Part shown: one piece after another, positions 63,452 to 64,000 of the stretch
How positions within the stretch are numbered: position 1 is the first letter of the stretch
Layout of the letters: each line of letters starts with the position of its first letter
Source: Candidatus Latescibacterota bacterium
GTDB taxonomy: Bacteria > Latescibacterota > UBA2968
NCBI GenBank assembly: GCA_022824945.1
Contig: JAJDYX010000015.1
Span: forward strand, 1 to 64,000
DNA length: 64,000 nt
Direction: 5' to 3'
The notes under the pieces: generated by a model
Seen by the model: the letters and a program-made list of their open reading frames with translations, nothing else
What the model was told of the DNA's origin: nothing
The model's database searches: none
Translations under genes and position numbers: made by a program

Positions 63452-64000
63452 ATGAGCAGTATATATGCAATTGCAACAATGGACACCAAAGGTGAAGAAA
63501 TCGGGTATGTCGCCGAATGCATCCGGACAGCGGGCGTAGAAGTAACAGTCGTAGATGTAGGTACGCAAAGCGACGCGCAGGGCGGCACGCCAGATGTATC
63601 GCGGGAAACCATAGCGGCCTGCCACGCGGGCGGAACAGGCGCAGTAATCGGACATACGGACCGGGGCGAAGCCGTCACAGCGATGGGAGAAGCATTATGC
63701 GCCTATTTGTTGCAAGAATATGCCGAAGGCAACGTGGCAGGTATTATTGGCATTGGGGGTAGCGGGGGAACCGCACTCATTACACCAGCGATGCAGGCAT
63801 TGCCCATTGGCGTACCAAAAGTCATGGTATCAACCGTCGCCAGTGGCAATACCGAACCTTATGTGGGGTGTTGCGATATAGCGATGATGTATTCCGTAGT
63901 AGATGTAGCTGGAATCAACCGCGTATCGCGGCAAGTACTGGGCAATGCAGCGCATGCAATAGCGGGAATGGTCGTAAACACGGTTGCAGAGGCCGAAGAC
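63452..64000 (+). CDS. Tm-1-like ATP-binding (UPF0261) protein, 5' part
   Basis: The first 183 residues of a gene that continues past the window edge. The start MSSIYAIATMDTKGEE and VEVTVVDVGT match the UPF0261/Tm-1-like ATP-binding family, and IIGIGGSGGTALITPAM with the following VPKVMVSTVASGN are the glycine-rich nucleotide-binding region. In many bacteria it is paired with a phosphoenolpyruvate-hydrolase-like TIM-barrel gene, which would lie just downstream of this window. AAGGAG precedes the ATG by 6 bp. Confidence 0.9.
   Translation, partial: MSSIYAIATMDTKGEEIGYVAECIRTAGVEVTVVDVGTQSDAQGGTPDVSRETIAACHAGGTGAVIGHTDRGEAVTAMGEALCAYLLQEYAEGNVAGIIGIGGSGGTALITPAMQALPIGVPKVMVSTVASGNTEPYVGCCDIAMMYSVVDVAGINRVSRQVLGNAAHAIAGMVVNTVAEAED

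Noticed and set aside
1-64000. tRNA, rRNA, integrase, transposase and IS elements
   Set aside because: I looked for cloverleaf-like stems in gaps and for transposase or integrase motifs in proteins and found none that I could support.

Overview
The window is dense, mostly Shine-Dalgarno-led bacterial coding sequence with short gaps, and all 35 genes I call are protein-coding. A PorV-like protein, FlgD-like C-terminal domains, GWxTD-type proteins, TonB receptors and many TPR, WD40, HEAT and FG-GAP proteins point to a Gram-negative member of the FCB group or a relative. The abundance of phytanoyl-CoA dioxygenase homologues, enolase-superfamily, xylose-isomerase-like and amidohydrolase genes resembles Latescibacterota or Poribacteria. 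This assignment is inference, and no rRNA or tRNA was seen to test it.

Layout. 1-5.4 kb: an edge-truncated WD40 protein, a class A penicillin-binding protein with an unknown membrane-anchored partner, and a small beta-propeller. 5.5-16.7 kb: an AT-richer, tightly coupled five-gene cassette that looks like a defence island: PLD-SNF2 helicase, Eco57I-type N6-adenine methyltransferase, TIR-TPR protein, OLD-like ATPase and a PD-(D/E)xK-like small protein. 16.8-19.9 kb: a small-molecule catabolic operon of enolase-superfamily, TIM-barrel isomerase and amidohydrolase genes. 20-34.6 kb: three GWxTD/TPR exported proteins around a STAS-HATPase regulator, a cyclase-family hydrolase, an NRAMP-like permease and three PhyH-family genes.

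35-42.7 kb: an outer-membrane operon of a small barrel, a TonB-dependent receptor, a large exported protein with a FlgD-like tail, and a PorV-like barrel. It ends at a bidirectional terminator. 42.8-54.5 kb: an octaheme cytochrome lipoprotein on the minus strand, then a divergent operon of FtsX/MacB-type permease, LolD-like ATPase, TPR-CRTAC1 lipoprotein and a DUF6785-like transporter. This converges on a second, two-gene TPR plus CRTAC1 operon on the minus strand.

54.7-60.5 kb: a fourth GWxTD protein, then UbiA prenyltransferase, fatty-acid-desaturase-type enzyme and a membrane-TPR protein, probably one operon. 60.5-64 kb: a propeller lipoprotein, a HEAT-repeat lipoprotein and an edge-truncated Tm-1-like (UPF0261) gene.

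The most interesting parts are the defence cassette (5495-16724), the GWxTD family with its shared C-terminal domain, the degenerate tandem PhyH protein, and the fused versus split TPR/CRTAC1 pair.
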